IMG/VR virus record: IMGVR_UViG_3300046090_000054
Coordinates: 1 to 24,801 of that record
Reading direction: 5' to 3' (one strand)
DNA length: 24,801 nucleotides
Source of the DNA: a virus
Under the pieces are notes generated by a model. The model saw only the letters and a program-made list of their open reading frames with translations. It did not search any database and had not been told where the DNA came from. Shown here in pieces: positions 12,308-21,153 of this stretch; the stretch's first letter is position 1; each line of letters begins with the position of its first letter. The translations under genes and the position numbers were made by a program.

Positions 12308-13468
12308 CTATATTGCGTTTTTGATTCTATCTAGCAACGTCATTGGGTTAAAACCAAATAATAAATTTAACTTGTATTCTTCACCGAATGTTTCTTCTGC
12401 TCCAGTGATTGCTGCACTCATTGATATATCGATACGCTTGTCTGTGATTGTAATAGTATCACCAATTTTGTAATCAACACCATACTTATATAATGTATCT
12501 CCGTAAATTCTAATACTTGCTTCAACTGTTTCTGTTGCGCTTGCTTGTGATAGTTTTTCGTTTCCACGTTGTCGCAATACATTCAAATAATCTGACGGCG
12601 AAAGTACTGTTGTGCTTCCATTGTCGTCACTTGTTTCGCTTTGTAAATCTCTTGCATCAACATACATCTCCTTAACGTCAAGTCCTGTCAATGAAGTATT
12701 ACCGACTGTGGTTGTGGTTCTGCTTCCTCCCTCGCCCTCTCCTGCAATAAAAGCAAAAGTTTTCATGTCGCTTATGCTTCTGTAATGCTCACTTTCCAAA
12801 ATGTCATCAAGATCACTAGCGAATTCAATTGGGAGAACGGTTGATTGATTTATTGTTCTGTCAACACCTTTGTACACATCGAACAGTAACATTTTATTTT
12901 GTGGGTTAAGCTTTACCCTGTACCCAAGCTCCTGTTCCCTTGCTAACTTGTCTATGTGATCATACACGATACCCCCTGTTTGCTGCATTGTAATTAAGTC
13001 GCCTAATTGTAAATTTTGTGTGCTTGACAAATAGGGAATTTTGCGTTTTGTGTCTGTTGGGCTTAGCATAGTTCTAGAAACAAGTTCATACATTATTGTG
13101 CTGGCTCTTTTGTTTGTTGCTGTGTATGTTCCAAATATAATGCGTTGTGTCAACAGCTTAGCAAGGCTACGCCCTGTTACATGGTACATTAACGCACCTG
13201 AAGAGGTTACGCTACTGCGCAAACTTTCTATAACATAGCCATAATCTCCGCCTGTCCAGATAAGGTTTCCAATCTTTAAAATGTCTGTTGTTTGTGGCAG
13301 AATAGGGGTAAAGAACTCAAAACGCCCGCCGCCTTGCATATTAACGCTAAAAAAAGCATTTTGATAAACGTCAAGTTCTCCGACCGGGTAAAATTCTGTA
13401 TTATTGAATTTAAAAATCAACAACAATAATTGTGGCTGTTGTATTGCATTGTTTAAATGTCGTAACAT
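12308..13468 (-). CDS. Siphovirus ReqiPepy6 Gp37-like tail protein
   Basis: 386 residues starting MLRHLNNAIQQPQLLLLIFK. The pattern 'FNNTEFYPVGELDVYQNAFF', GGGRFEFFTPILPQTTDILK, LIWTGGDYGYVIES and YHVTGRSLAKLLTQRI is that of the ReqiPepy6 Gp37-like / prophage tail-hub family. The C-terminal part (YGDTLYKYGVDYKIGDTITI) is the beta domain seen in gp27/Tal-type hub proteins. It should form the tail hub below Dit and close the tail tube. It lies immediately downstream of Dit, the standard order. Unlike many Tal proteins, no lytic domain is appended. Confidence 0.85.
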   Translation of the reverse strand: MLRHLNNAIQQPQLLLLIFKFNNTEFYPVGELDVYQNAFFSVNMQGGGRFEFFTPILPQTTDILKIGNLIWTGGDYGYVIESLRSSVTSSGALMYHVTGRSLAKLLTQRIIFGTYTATNKRASTIMYELVSRTMLSPTDTKRKIPYLSSTQNLQLGDLITMQQTGGIVYDHIDKLAREQELGYRVKLNPQNKMLLFDVYKGVDRTINQSTVLPIEFASDLDDILESEHYRSISDMKTFAFIAGEGEGGSRTTTTVGNTSLTGLDVKEMYVDARDLQSETSDDNGSTTVLSPSDYLNVLRQRGNEKLSQASATETVEASIRIYGDTLYKYGVDYKIGDTITITDKRIDISMSAAITGAEETFGEEYKLNLLFGFNPMTLLDRIKNAI

Positions 13469-13491
13469 GATTAACTTAGCCCGCCCCTCTT

Positions 13492-14412
13492 TTATTGTTG
13501 TACCTCTAAGTATCTGTTGTAATAGTGAATGTAAATGTCCAGATTGTCAATGCCATCATCAGCGCTATAGGTAAAAACATTGTCCCCAACTTCAAGTTGC
13601 AACCAGCTGCTTTCAATATCACGATATGGAAACAAGTTTTGAAACACGCCGTCAATTGTACCAGTTACACGTTTTTGCCCTAGCTCTGTAACAATGGTTG
13701 CATTATCTCCTCCATGCATTTCGATGTTAAGCCCAAAGAATTCGCCTGTGGTTACATTAATCAAACGTGGGTTTGTTAGTGTTCCATATGCCCTGAATAC
13801 TATGCGCATGCCAACTGGAACGCTTGAGTTATTGCGTATAGTAATATATAGGTTTGGTTGTCTGTACCCAAACACTACGCCGTTAGCGGGATATGGCGGG
13901 GTTGGTGGCGTGTCGTGTGGTTCTGGTACGATTATCAAAGGAAAATGAAAGGTAGGTATTGTTGCTGCTGCTGGTACTGTCGTTTCGTCTTTGTCTGCCC
14001 AACGTGGATCAGGAGCAAGCCCTATTATTGAAAAACGGCAAACAACTTCATTATTCGTTGTCCAGCTAGGCGTGTACCGTATCGAGCTTGTCGGAAGAAA
14101 CGTCAAGGAATAATCTAAATAATTAAGCTCTATCGGTTGCCGTGGATTTACAAAACTATTTAAAACTTGTTTTCTGCTTGCCATTAAGTGTTCCGACTCT
14201 GAGGCAATCCACCCCTGTATCTCTATGTCACGTTCTTCAAGGCTTGTGCTGCTTACGCTTGCCCCAACCTGATTAAAAAACTTATGTGTGTGATGTTTGC
14301 CTGTGACACTCTTCCAATCTGTTTCACCCAAAACAAAATAAGGGGTTTCAGTTGTATCAAGTTCAAGGTTTGCCCTGCTAACTGTATTCAATAGCTTTAT
14401 TGTATTTACCAT
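13492..14412 (-). CDS. Distal tail protein (Dit)
   Basis: 306 residues, ATG at 14412 behind AAGGGGG. The N-terminal half has the Dit layout: LDTTETPYFVLGETDWKSVT, an EERDIEIQGWIAS strand pair, SRKQVLNSFVNPRQPIELNY, then VCRFSIIGLAPDPRWADKDE (the conserved end of the belt domain). The C-terminal half (RQPNLYITIRNNSSVPVGMR, GEFFGLN, VFTYSADDGIDNLDIYIHYY) is the galectin-like domain of long Dits. Dit hexamers join the tail tube to the hub. Gene order TMP-Dit-hub supports the call. Confidence 0.88.
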   Translation of the reverse strand: MVNTIKLLNTVSRANLELDTTETPYFVLGETDWKSVTGKHHTHKFFNQVGASVSSTSLEERDIEIQGWIASESEHLMASRKQVLNSFVNPRQPIELNYLDYSLTFLPTSSIRYTPSWTTNNEVVCRFSIIGLAPDPRWADKDETTVPAAATIPTFHFPLIIVPEPHDTPPTPPYPANGVVFGYRQPNLYITIRNNSSVPVGMRIVFRAYGTLTNPRLINVTTGEFFGLNIEMHGGDNATIVTELGQKRVTGTIDGVFQNLFPYRDIESSWLQLEVGDNVFTYSADDGIDNLDIYIHYYNRYLEVQQ

Positions 14413-14491
14413 TCAAAAGAACCCCCTTTGTGTTGTTGTGGCAATTAATATATCGTCTGCACTTTTGCACGAAACAAACGATATATTATCA

Positions 14492-17400
14492 TTATGCAAA
14501 ACCCAACTCAACGTCACGCTTTACCGCTCGAACAAGGCGGGCAACCATATCAGGCTGCAACCCTGTTTCATTAAATACAAACGTGTCCCCTTGTTGTTGC
14601 GCTTGCGTTGCTTGTTCATGTTGCGTTGCTTGTTGTGTCGCCTGGATTGCTCCGCCAGATATAGACGCTTTATTTAGTTCGTGTATGCTATCGCTTAAGC
14701 CGTCACGGCTTGCCTCTACAAGGCTCTTTATACGCTCATACACGCTTGTAAAAGTATCGCCTATGTCTGACATTACACCAACTTCTACATCAGTATCAAG
14801 CGACTTTGTACCGTCCGTTAAAGCTTTCTGCATGTCCTTTGTGGCTTGAGGCATAGCCCTTTCCATTCCAACTGCTATGCCTGCGGGTATCCATCTCCCT
14901 ACTTCGTCACGCATTACAGTAGATGGAGAGTTGACGCCTAACGCCGCTTGAGCAGAAGACAGCGCTTGTTGTGCTGCACTAGTTGCTGCGCTACTAATTA
15001 CACCAGTGTTTGCAGTTATTCCGCCTGCTATTCCTCTCGCAACTGCTGCGCCTAATGAATCCCACCCGCCAACGCTGCTGAACCCGCTTGAGACGGCACT
15101 AGCCATGGAAGAACCAGCACTGCGCATTGAAGAAGTGGCATTACTTGCAAACGCAGATATAGCGGAAAGGGCTCTGCTTAACTCTGCTTGTAGGCTTGAC
15201 GTAAGCCCAGAGATGCCGCTTTTAAATGAATCTGTAAACCCTTTGCCCGTTTGTTGTCCTGCTGTTCTCATCGCTGTAGTAAAAGCGGTTGCCGCTGTTT
15301 TTGCCTTGTTGAATTCTGCTTGTATGTTTGAAACCATCGAGGCAAGCCCTGCCTTTATAGCCGTTGTATATCCTTGCCCTGCTTGTTGTCCTTGTGCTTT
15401 GAATGACGATGTAAACGCTGTAGCTGTTGTTTTTGCCTTGTTTAATTCCGCTTGTACGTTTGACGTTGCTGCTACCATTCCAGACTTTAACCCATTACTA
15501 TAGCCTTTCCCAGCCTGTTCCCCTGATTGTGTTAATCCTTGCGTTGCAACTTTAGCAGCCCCAACTATACCTGTCATAGCAGCACCAACGGCGGTCACTG
15601 CTGTTTTAAGCCCTGCATTTAGCCCTGTGGAGAACCCTGTTCCTGCTTGCTGTCCTGATTGTGTCATTGAGGCGGTGGCTATTTGTGTAGCTCCTGTTAT
15701 CCCTGCCATCGCTGTGCCAACGGCTTGTGTCGCTGTGCTTAACCCTGTTGTCAATCCTGTTGAGAATCCTGTGCCTGCATTTGTTCCTGCTAACGTCATC
15801 TCAGCCGTTGCCTGTTGTGTCTGGTTTAACATTGCTGTTGTTGCCGTTTGTGCTGCTGTTGTAGCTCCACTAAAGCCTGTGTCAACTCCAGTCGAAAAGC
15901 CTTGCCCTGCTGCTGTTCCCTGCATTGTTGCGTCTGTTGTTGTTTGCGTCAACGATGTTGCAATCTCTGAACCAGTTGTTTGTGCTTTTGCTGTCGCACT
16001 TGTAAGCCCTTCATTTAGCCCTGTGTCGTATGCAACACCCGCTGTCGTCCCCTCTGTCGTAGCTGTTGCTGTAGTTTGTTGGAGTGATGTAGCTATTGCA
16101 TCGCCTGCTGTCTGTGTTTCGGTCTGTGCCTGCGTCATGCCTGCTGCTATTGCTGCGCTGTAACCATCACCAGCAGTTGCACCCTCCGTTGTTGCTGTTG
16201 CGGTAGTCTGTTGCAATGTTGAAGAAACACCATCGCTCATTGCAAGGGTAGCAGCTTTGACGTCATCATATCCTGCATTAATGCCTAAGCTATATCCTTC
16301 TCCTGTGCTTGCTCCCTCTGTAATTGCATTTTCTTTAAGGTTTGCAAACTTCTCCGACATTGATTGCGTTGATTCGCTTGTGTCTGCTTCAGCTTGCTTA
16401 AGGTTGCTTGAGATACCATCCCCCATTGTGCCCATCGCATCCACTACTTCGACGCTATCTGATTTTATTTTATCTTTACTACCACCAAATAACCCGCCAA
16501 TCGCACCAAAAACACCGCCTACAGTGTCAGCAATATCCGTAATCTTGCTAACAAAGTTGTCAACAACACCCGTGATTATGCCAATAAATGAATCGATTGC
16601 ATCGGTTATGCCACCCCAAACAGTATCTACAATGCCACCCAATGCGTCCCATGCCCCTTGCCAATCTCCAGCAAGCACCGACGTAAATACGTCAATTATA
16701 CCCTTAATGACGTCAATAGCTGTTCTAATTGTAATTGTCACCAGAGAGAACACCCCAGAAATGGTGCTTACAAACAATTTGAAACTGCTAGCAACACCAG
16801 ACAAAGCCCCTGAGAAAAGCGGCCCCAATATTGAGGTTAGCCCCTCCCATGCTGCACCTGCAACTTGCCCAAAGTTTTCAAAGTCAAAACCTAAACTGTT
16901 TATATTGTCAACTATACCGCTAGTCAATTGCGAGAAAGTTTCTTTTATTCCAGTCCAAATTGCGGTTACTTTGTCCCTAAATTCTTCGTTTGTTTTCCAA
17001 AGATGGACAAAAGCAGCAGCAAGAACAGCAACAATGGCAACAATAATAATGATAGGTGCGCTAATGCCAGCAAGAACAGGGATAAGCTTACCAAAGCTTG
17101 AAAGAAGTCCGCCAATTCCTGACGTTAGCTTACCACCAACCACAAGGAGCGGCCCAATCGCTGCAGCAACAAGCCCAATCTTAACGATTGTGTCTCTCAT
17201 GGGTGTGTCTAAGCTTTCCCACCACTCGCCAAGCTTGCCGATTGCTTCCCCTGCTTTTTCTATGTAAGGCACTAGCATTGTTAACAACGTTTGCCCAATT
17301 AGGATAAAACTGTCCTTTGCAGTAGCCATCGCTACAGCCATTTTAAATCCAGCGGTATCCATCATTATAGCAGCTGCTTCTTCTGTCTGCCCGCTTTTTG

Positions 17401-18418
17401 TGTAGAATTCATCAAGGCTTGTGTTATATTCGCCTTGCTCTGTTGTTAACAACGACACACCCGCTTTGGCTGCTTCAGAACTGCTAAAAACTTCGTTAAA
17501 TGCCACACCTTGCTCTGTTGCTCCATCGTTAACTATTTGTAGCACGTCCCGCAATGACGCCCCGCCATCAGATAGTTCCTTAAAGCTTTTCCCTGTTTGA
17601 TCTTGTAAGATTTGTGCGCTTTTAGAACCACTGTCACCTAGCTCGTCAAACATGGAAGTCAACCTAGTGGTTGTTTTTTCTGTGCTCACACCTTTGGTTG
17701 TCATAACGCTATATGCTTGCCCCAATTGTTCAAGGCTAACGTTATAATCATTTGCCGTTGGTATTATATCTCCTAAACTTCCGGCAAGTGCATCAACGTC
17801 TGTTTTGCCTTTGTTTTGTGTGTCGACAAGCACATCCATCACATGAGTAGCATCGGCTGCTTCTAGTCCATAAGCGTTGATCGCTGTCGTTGTTACATCT
17901 ACTGCTTTTGTAACGGACGTGAACCCACCAAGGGCAAGTTTGTTTGCTTGTGCGACAAAAGCAACACTATCTCCAGTGTCTACCCCTGCTGATATCGCTT
18001 GGTAGGTTGCTTCTGCTATGTCTGTCGCACTTGTACCATAGGTTTTAGCTACGTTGCGGATCTCTTTTTCCATCTCTTTAATGGGCTTTTGTGTACCGTC
18101 TGCGATGGTACTAACTTTTGCCATGCTTGTTTCGAACTGTGCGGCGCTCTTAAATGATACCGTACCAATAGCAGTGAGCGGAACTGTTAGCCCTTTCGTT
18201 AGCGTTCCGCCTACGCTTACCGCTTTGTCACCGACAGATTTCATTTTTGAACCTGCTGTTTCAAATGACTTGCCTAGTGCTTGCCCCGCTGTGTCTGCTG
18301 ATTGTTTGATGCCATCCATAGTGGTTTTTGTTTGTTGTTGTGCTGTGCTCAATGCACTTGACAATTGCGAAAAATCAAGCTCTATTCGCCCAACCGCTGA
18401 ACCCATATCAACCGCCAT
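14492..18418 (-). CDS. Tape measure protein (TP901 family)
   Basis: The ATG at 18418 (MAVDMGSAVGRIELDF) is chosen because AAAGGTGG lies 8 nt upstream; the upstream GTG at 18430 overlaps that SD. The product is 1308 residues. The N-terminal coiled coil is followed by the TP901 core (about 60-420; FETSMAKVSTIADG, MEKEIRNVAKTYGTSATDIA, VMTTKGVSTEKTTTRLTSMF). A hydrophobic segment at about 445-475 (PIIIIVAIVAVLAAAFVHLW) may enter the host membrane. Residues 702-1101 are nine tandem repeats, eight of exactly 44 residues. The C-terminal GVNSPSTVMRDEVGRWIPAG is the common end motif of tape measures. It sets tail length and is ejected with DNA. It follows the chaperone pair. Confidence 0.93.
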   Translation of the reverse strand: MAVDMGSAVGRIELDFSQLSSALSTAQQQTKTTMDGIKQSADTAGQALGKSFETAGSKMKSVGDKAVSVGGTLTKGLTVPLTAIGTVSFKSAAQFETSMAKVSTIADGTQKPIKEMEKEIRNVAKTYGTSATDIAEATYQAISAGVDTGDSVAFVAQANKLALGGFTSVTKAVDVTTTAINAYGLEAADATHVMDVLVDTQNKGKTDVDALAGSLGDIIPTANDYNVSLEQLGQAYSVMTTKGVSTEKTTTRLTSMFDELGDSGSKSAQILQDQTGKSFKELSDGGASLRDVLQIVNDGATEQGVAFNEVFSSSEAAKAGVSLLTTEQGEYNTSLDEFYTKSGQTEEAAAIMMDTAGFKMAVAMATAKDSFILIGQTLLTMLVPYIEKAGEAIGKLGEWWESLDTPMRDTIVKIGLVAAAIGPLLVVGGKLTSGIGGLLSSFGKLIPVLAGISAPIIIIVAIVAVLAAAFVHLWKTNEEFRDKVTAIWTGIKETFSQLTSGIVDNINSLGFDFENFGQVAGAAWEGLTSILGPLFSGALSGVASSFKLFVSTISGVFSLVTITIRTAIDVIKGIIDVFTSVLAGDWQGAWDALGGIVDTVWGGITDAIDSFIGIITGVVDNFVSKITDIADTVGGVFGAIGGLFGGSKDKIKSDSVEVVDAMGTMGDGISSNLKQAEADTSESTQSMSEKFANLKENAITEGASTGEGYSLGINAGYDDVKAATLAMSDGVSSTLQQTTATATTEGATAGDGYSAAIAAGMTQAQTETQTAGDAIATSLQQTTATATTEGTTAGVAYDTGLNEGLTSATAKAQTTGSEIATSLTQTTTDATMQGTAAGQGFSTGVDTGFSGATTAAQTATTAMLNQTQQATAEMTLAGTNAGTGFSTGLTTGLSTATQAVGTAMAGITGATQIATASMTQSGQQAGTGFSTGLNAGLKTAVTAVGAAMTGIVGAAKVATQGLTQSGEQAGKGYSNGLKSGMVAATSNVQAELNKAKTTATAFTSSFKAQGQQAGQGYTTAIKAGLASMVSNIQAEFNKAKTAATAFTTAMRTAGQQTGKGFTDSFKSGISGLTSSLQAELSRALSAISAFASNATSSMRSAGSSMASAVSSGFSSVGGWDSLGAAVARGIAGGITANTGVISSAATSAAQQALSSAQAALGVNSPSTVMRDEVGRWIPAGIAVGMERAMPQATKDMQKALTDGTKSLDTDVEVGVMSDIGDTFTSVYERIKSLVEASRDGLSDSIHELNKASISGGAIQATQQATQHEQATQAQQQGDTFVFNETGLQPDMVARLVRAVKRDVELGFA
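15116..16315 (-). repeat. Nine tandem 132-bp (44-aa) repeats in tape measure gene
   Basis: Units begin with G-x-x-(A/T)-G-x-(G/A)-(Y/F) followed by a Ser/Thr/Ala-rich helix. Eight units are exactly 44 residues and the ninth is 48. 44 equals four 11-residue (hendecad) periods, which favours a helical rod. DNA copies have diverged, so the array is old. The Gln/Thr-rich early units grade into Lys-containing late units. Confidence 0.85.
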
Positions 18419-18445
18419 AAATTGCACCACCTTTATTGTCGTTTT

Positions 18446-18652
18446 TTATTTATACGATAAGTTTCCTAAACTTTTGTAATAATCACTAGCGCTTGTATAT
18501 TTTGTTTGATATTTTGGTTGATCTCCGTTTTCCATCTTTAATATTATGTAGGCAACCGCCTCATCGAAACAATAAGCGTCGTATTCTTCCGTAACGCCTA
18601 TGATCTCGCTTGGGCGTTTGCCGTACATCTTACTCATGGTTATAGCTGTCAA
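18446..18652 (-). CDS. Tail assembly chaperone, T part (expressed as GT fusion)
   Basis: This frame begins with TTG at 18652 and has no SD. It lies +1 relative to the chaperone gene upstream and is open only back to TAG in ATC-TAG-AGC (near 18681), so ribosomes must enter in the roughly 20 nt before the G stop codon. A +1 shift at TTT-C (18671-18674) would yield a fusion of about 226 residues ending here. The T part (SKMYGKRPSEIIGVTEEYDA, YCFDEAVAYIILKM) resembles the C-terminal domains of GT chaperones that recruit tape measure. Position directly before the tape measure gene supports this. Internal ATG at 18637 also lacks an SD. Confidence 0.75.
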   Translation of the reverse strand: MTAITMSKMYGKRPSEIIGVTEEYDAYCFDEAVAYIILKMENGDQPKYQTKYTSASDYYKSLGNLSYK

Positions 18653-18659
18653 TGATTCT

Positions 18660-18680
18660 TTAGACGTTAGGAAATCGCTC
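18660..18680 (-). other. Probable programmed +1 frameshift site (G to GT)
   Basis: Minus strand reads GAG CGA TTT CCT AAC GTC TAA. Slippage of tRNA-Phe from TTT to TTC gives the +1 frame, which continues AACG-free into the T ORF. The +1 frame is closed just upstream by TAA and TAG, so the shift window is only this segment. Confidence 0.65.
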
Positions 18681-19127
18681 TAGATCTTTTACCCCGCTTT
18701 GTGAGTGTGCAAAAATAGCTGCAAGCTGTAAGTCTGTGAGCTCAACACCTACATCTTGTAGCTCTTGGTATGTTGGCTCAACTAAGGACGTTTTGGCAAA
18801 CAGCTCTAGCATTTCGCTTGTGCTTTTCAATGAGTCTTTGTTGTTTTTGTCATCTGACGTCATCTTGCCAGAATTGAACAATGATGTTGCGGTTGCCATC
18901 AATTGATTGGGTATCCTGCCAGACTTAATTAAACCCAATAAGCTTAATCTTTTCAACTTAACAACGCAAGGCATATCTACCCCAAAAGGTGGTAACGTTA
19001 CAACTTGCCCTGAAGTAAAAGCTAGCATCTCATGTACTGTAGTTATTGTTTGCATTGCTGTTGAAAATGATTTATTATCAGCGTTTGCCTCTGTGCTTGT
19101 TTCTCCACTTTGTAGTTTTGCGTTCAT
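18660..19127 (-). CDS. Tail assembly chaperone G
   Basis: 155 residues, ATG at 19127 with GGAGA 8 nt upstream. Lys/Ser/Thr-rich N-terminus, then VVTLPPFGVDMPCVVKLKRL and 'LLGLIKSGRIPNQLMATATSL', the pattern of Firmicutes phage tail chaperones located between tail tube and tape measure. The C-terminal half is helical and ends AIFAHSQSGVKDLERFPNV. It should coat the tape measure during tube assembly. A longer GT form is expected by frameshift at residue 152. Confidence 0.82.
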   Translation of the reverse strand: MNAKLQSGETSTEANADNKSFSTAMQTITTVHEMLAFTSGQVVTLPPFGVDMPCVVKLKRLSLLGLIKSGRIPNQLMATATSLFNSGKMTSDDKNNKDSLKSTSEMLELFAKTSLVEPTYQELQDVGVELTDLQLAAIFAHSQSGVKDLERFPNV

Positions 19128-19176
19128 CGTGGTAATCTCCTTTATCTCTTAAGGTTTTGGTTGATGTATGTTGGAT

Positions 19177-20034
19177 CTAGTCTGTTGCCGTTACTGTTGT
19201 TTGCCCTCCTGCAACGGCTCTGTTGTCTGTGTCAACTTCTACAACTGCGATATATTGCCCTGTGATCGCCGTGATATCTATTGTCCCGTCCCAGACTGTG
19301 TATTCTGTAACCGTTTGTCTGTCTAATGGCAAAGTAATCGCATTAGTGTCTAGCTTGTACATATATGAATTATTAGCACTTGCCGTTGGTGTAACCGTAA
19401 TTGTTGTTTTGCCTCCTGCTGCGCCTGCAACGCTGGTTACTGTTAGAGCTGGTAACAAGACTTGCCCAACAATCACAGGAAGATCAGGAACATAGGTAAG
19501 TGTATAAGGCGCCTCGCCAACACGTGGTGCGCTAAATATTGTATATTCTGGCGCTCTGAACGCCCCGTCTTCGCTAGAGAACGATACAGGTCTACCTTGA
19601 CAGTTAGGATAGCTCAATCGCTCGTATTGCACTACCTGGCTAGATGTGTCAAACTGTGCTGTATAGGCGTGTAAAGTAAATATCTCGCCCTTGTCCCTGC
19701 TTCCTGCTAGAGGAGGGGTATACCCTGTAATAATGCTTGGATCTTGTGGGTCATGCGTAACTGTTCCGCCCTGTAGAATAGCAATCAATTCAGGGTTAAA
19801 CAGATTATCACTTAAAGTAATCTCATGTCCTGTCAAAGTATCTTTCTGTGCTTTTTGCGCCCTCAAAACTCCTTTGACAATCAATGTTACTGCGTCCTCT
19901 GTTTCAATTTGCGGTTCAACTTGTATTTGGTTCGCTGTGTCAAACCCGAAATGATTGCCACCCTCTGTTTCAATTGTTATCAATGTACAGTCAATTGTTG
20001 CAATCTGCGCAATCGCTGCTCTTACATCGCCCAT
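19177..20034 (-). CDS. Major tail (tube) protein with C-terminal Ig-like domain
   Basis: 285 residues, ATG at 20034 behind AGGAGG. The N-terminal two-thirds have the tail-tube pattern (GNHFGFDTANQIQVEPQIET, LIVKGVLRAQKAQKDTLTGH, EITLSDNLFNPELIAILQGG, then RLSYPNCQGRPVSFSSEDGA and FRAPEYTIFSAPRVGEAPY). Residues about 210-285 (LPALTVTSVAGAAGGKTTIT ... GQYIAVVEVDTDNRAVAGGQ) form an added beta-sandwich resembling Big/Ig-like decorations often displayed on siphovirus tails. It follows the tail terminator and precedes the chaperones, the standard order. Confidence 0.88.
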   Translation of the reverse strand: MGDVRAAIAQIATIDCTLITIETEGGNHFGFDTANQIQVEPQIETEDAVTLIVKGVLRAQKAQKDTLTGHEITLSDNLFNPELIAILQGGTVTHDPQDPSIITGYTPPLAGSRDKGEIFTLHAYTAQFDTSSQVVQYERLSYPNCQGRPVSFSSEDGAFRAPEYTIFSAPRVGEAPYTLTYVPDLPVIVGQVLLPALTVTSVAGAAGGKTTITVTPTASANNSYMYKLDTNAITLPLDRQTVTEYTVWDGTIDITAITGQYIAVVEVDTDNRAVAGGQTTVTATD

Positions 20035-20050
20035 AGTGTTAACCTCCTGT

Positions 20051-20434
20051 TTAGTGTGTTAGTTTTGTGTTCATTCGTTTGTAGGTTTTGTAATCCGTTG
20101 CTATCTGATAGCATTTCATTTTGTCATCATACACAGGGCTACTACCGAAATCATCATACAGAACATTTGGGTAAAGCTTGCGCATTGTGCGGTCAATTTC
20201 ATTTTGATGATATTGTAACTCGCTGTATAAATTATGCGGCAAGAACATTATGACGCTATACCTTTCAATGATAGTTGAAAAGCTTTGGTGCTTTGCGCCA
20301 CCTAAGTATATAACAACTACATACGGCTCTTTGACAATTCCAATGGCATTAGTTGGCGCATACACCGTGTAGCCGTCATGTTGTAACACATCCATGATTT
20401 TCTGTAATATCGTTTTGCCATCCATTACATACAC
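20051..20434 (-). CDS. Tail terminator / tail completion protein
   Basis: 127 residues starting at GTG 20434 (AGGTGG 5 nt upstream); ATG at 20425 is an alternative. The helix-strand layout (KTILQKIMDVLQHDGYTVYA, EPYVVVIYLGG, TIIERYSVIMFLPHNLYSEL, EIDRTMRKLYPN, DDKMKCYQIATDYKTYKRMN) matches gp17-like tail terminators that cap the tube and join it to the head. The gene lies between the gp10-like neck gene and the tube gene, the position expected for this role. Confidence 0.75.
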   Translation of the reverse strand: MYVMDGKTILQKIMDVLQHDGYTVYAPTNAIGIVKEPYVVVIYLGGAKHQSFSTIIERYSVIMFLPHNLYSELQYHQNEIDRTMRKLYPNVLYDDFGSSPVYDDKMKCYQIATDYKTYKRMNTKLTH

Positions 20435-20444
20435 GCCCCCCCAC

Positions 20445-20789
20445 CTATAAGCTGTTTAGTAACCCTGCCATCTTTGCCATTACCTGTGGCGCTTGTGTTG
20501 TCAAAGTTGGTTTAATGATTGCATAGCGTCCACTCCATCGCAATTCTAACCACTGCCCATATTCTACGCCGTGTGACAGCGTCATTATAAGGCTGTTGCC
20601 TGCGCGTGCTGTTGTAGTTGATAGCGTGCGTTTGGCTTGCCCTGTGCGGTCTGTCCATGGTCTGTTTGCCTGCATTTGCCCTTGTATGCGTTGCGCCTCC
20701 TGTTCCATCTTTATATGCGCACCCGCAATAATGCGATCAGGGTTTAACTCCTTAAATAACGTGTCTTGTGTCCAACTAAAACTTGCCAT
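20445..20789 (-). CDS. HK97 gp10-like neck/tail protein
   Basis: 114 residues, ATG at 20789 with GGAGG about 9 nt upstream, overlapping the previous gene by 14 nt. The segment ANRPWTDRTGQAKRTLSTTT followed by LIMTLSHGVEYGQWLELRWS and 'GRYAIIKPTL' is the standard core of HK97 gp10-like proteins, including the 'R-P-W-x-D-x-T-G-x-A' motif. These act at the head-tail joint. Confidence 0.85.
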   Translation of the reverse strand: MASFSWTQDTLFKELNPDRIIAGAHIKMEQEAQRIQGQMQANRPWTDRTGQAKRTLSTTTARAGNSLIMTLSHGVEYGQWLELRWSGRYAIIKPTLTTQAPQVMAKMAGLLNSL

Positions 20790-21153
20790 CGTCCAACACC
20801 TCCAGCGTTATCGTGCTAATAATGCCCCACTGTTGAACGTCCACAATCCCGCCTATCGTATGCACTGTGTCACCAACCGTACACCAATCATCAACCTTTA
20901 AGTCTAGAGTGTTGATATCTTCAAGTAGTGCTGTTACATATGGACTGCGAATGTTACGCCAAATACTCACCCCGCTACGGTCAATCTCAACACGACCATT
21001 GTTTTCATGGTATAGACACTTTAACTGACCAATGCTTTCAGATTCATCTGCCTGTTCTCCATATGCGTTGCGTGCATTTCTGAAGAACTCAACACAAACG
21101 CCTGAACGCTTTATAACCCTTCGCAATTTGTAGGCTTCAAACCGATTATTCAT
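20776..21153 (-). CDS. Head closure / head-tail connector protein
   Basis: 125 residues. Its ATG overlaps the stop of the preceding gene (TGATG). The beta-rich pattern (SGVCVEFFRNARNAYGEQAD, ESIGQLKCLYHENNGRVEID, LDLKVDDWCTVGDTVHTIGG, VQQWGIISTITLEVLDDGKF) fits small head-closure (gp16/HCP-type) proteins. The position between the preceding adaptor candidate and the gp10-like gene supports it. Assignment is by order and general shape rather than a named motif. Confidence 0.65.
   Translation of the reverse strand: MNNRFEAYKLRRVIKRSGVCVEFFRNARNAYGEQADESESIGQLKCLYHENNGRVEIDRSGVSIWRNIRSPYVTALLEDINTLDLKVDDWCTVGDTVHTIGGIVDVQQWGIISTITLEVLDDGKF

Noticed and set aside
16257-17267. Long plus-strand ORF (336 aa) and neighbours at 15006-15503 and 15627-16163
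   Set aside because: Exactly antisense to the tape measure gene; composition is the mirror of its Ala/Thr/Gly codons; no RBS or independent motif.
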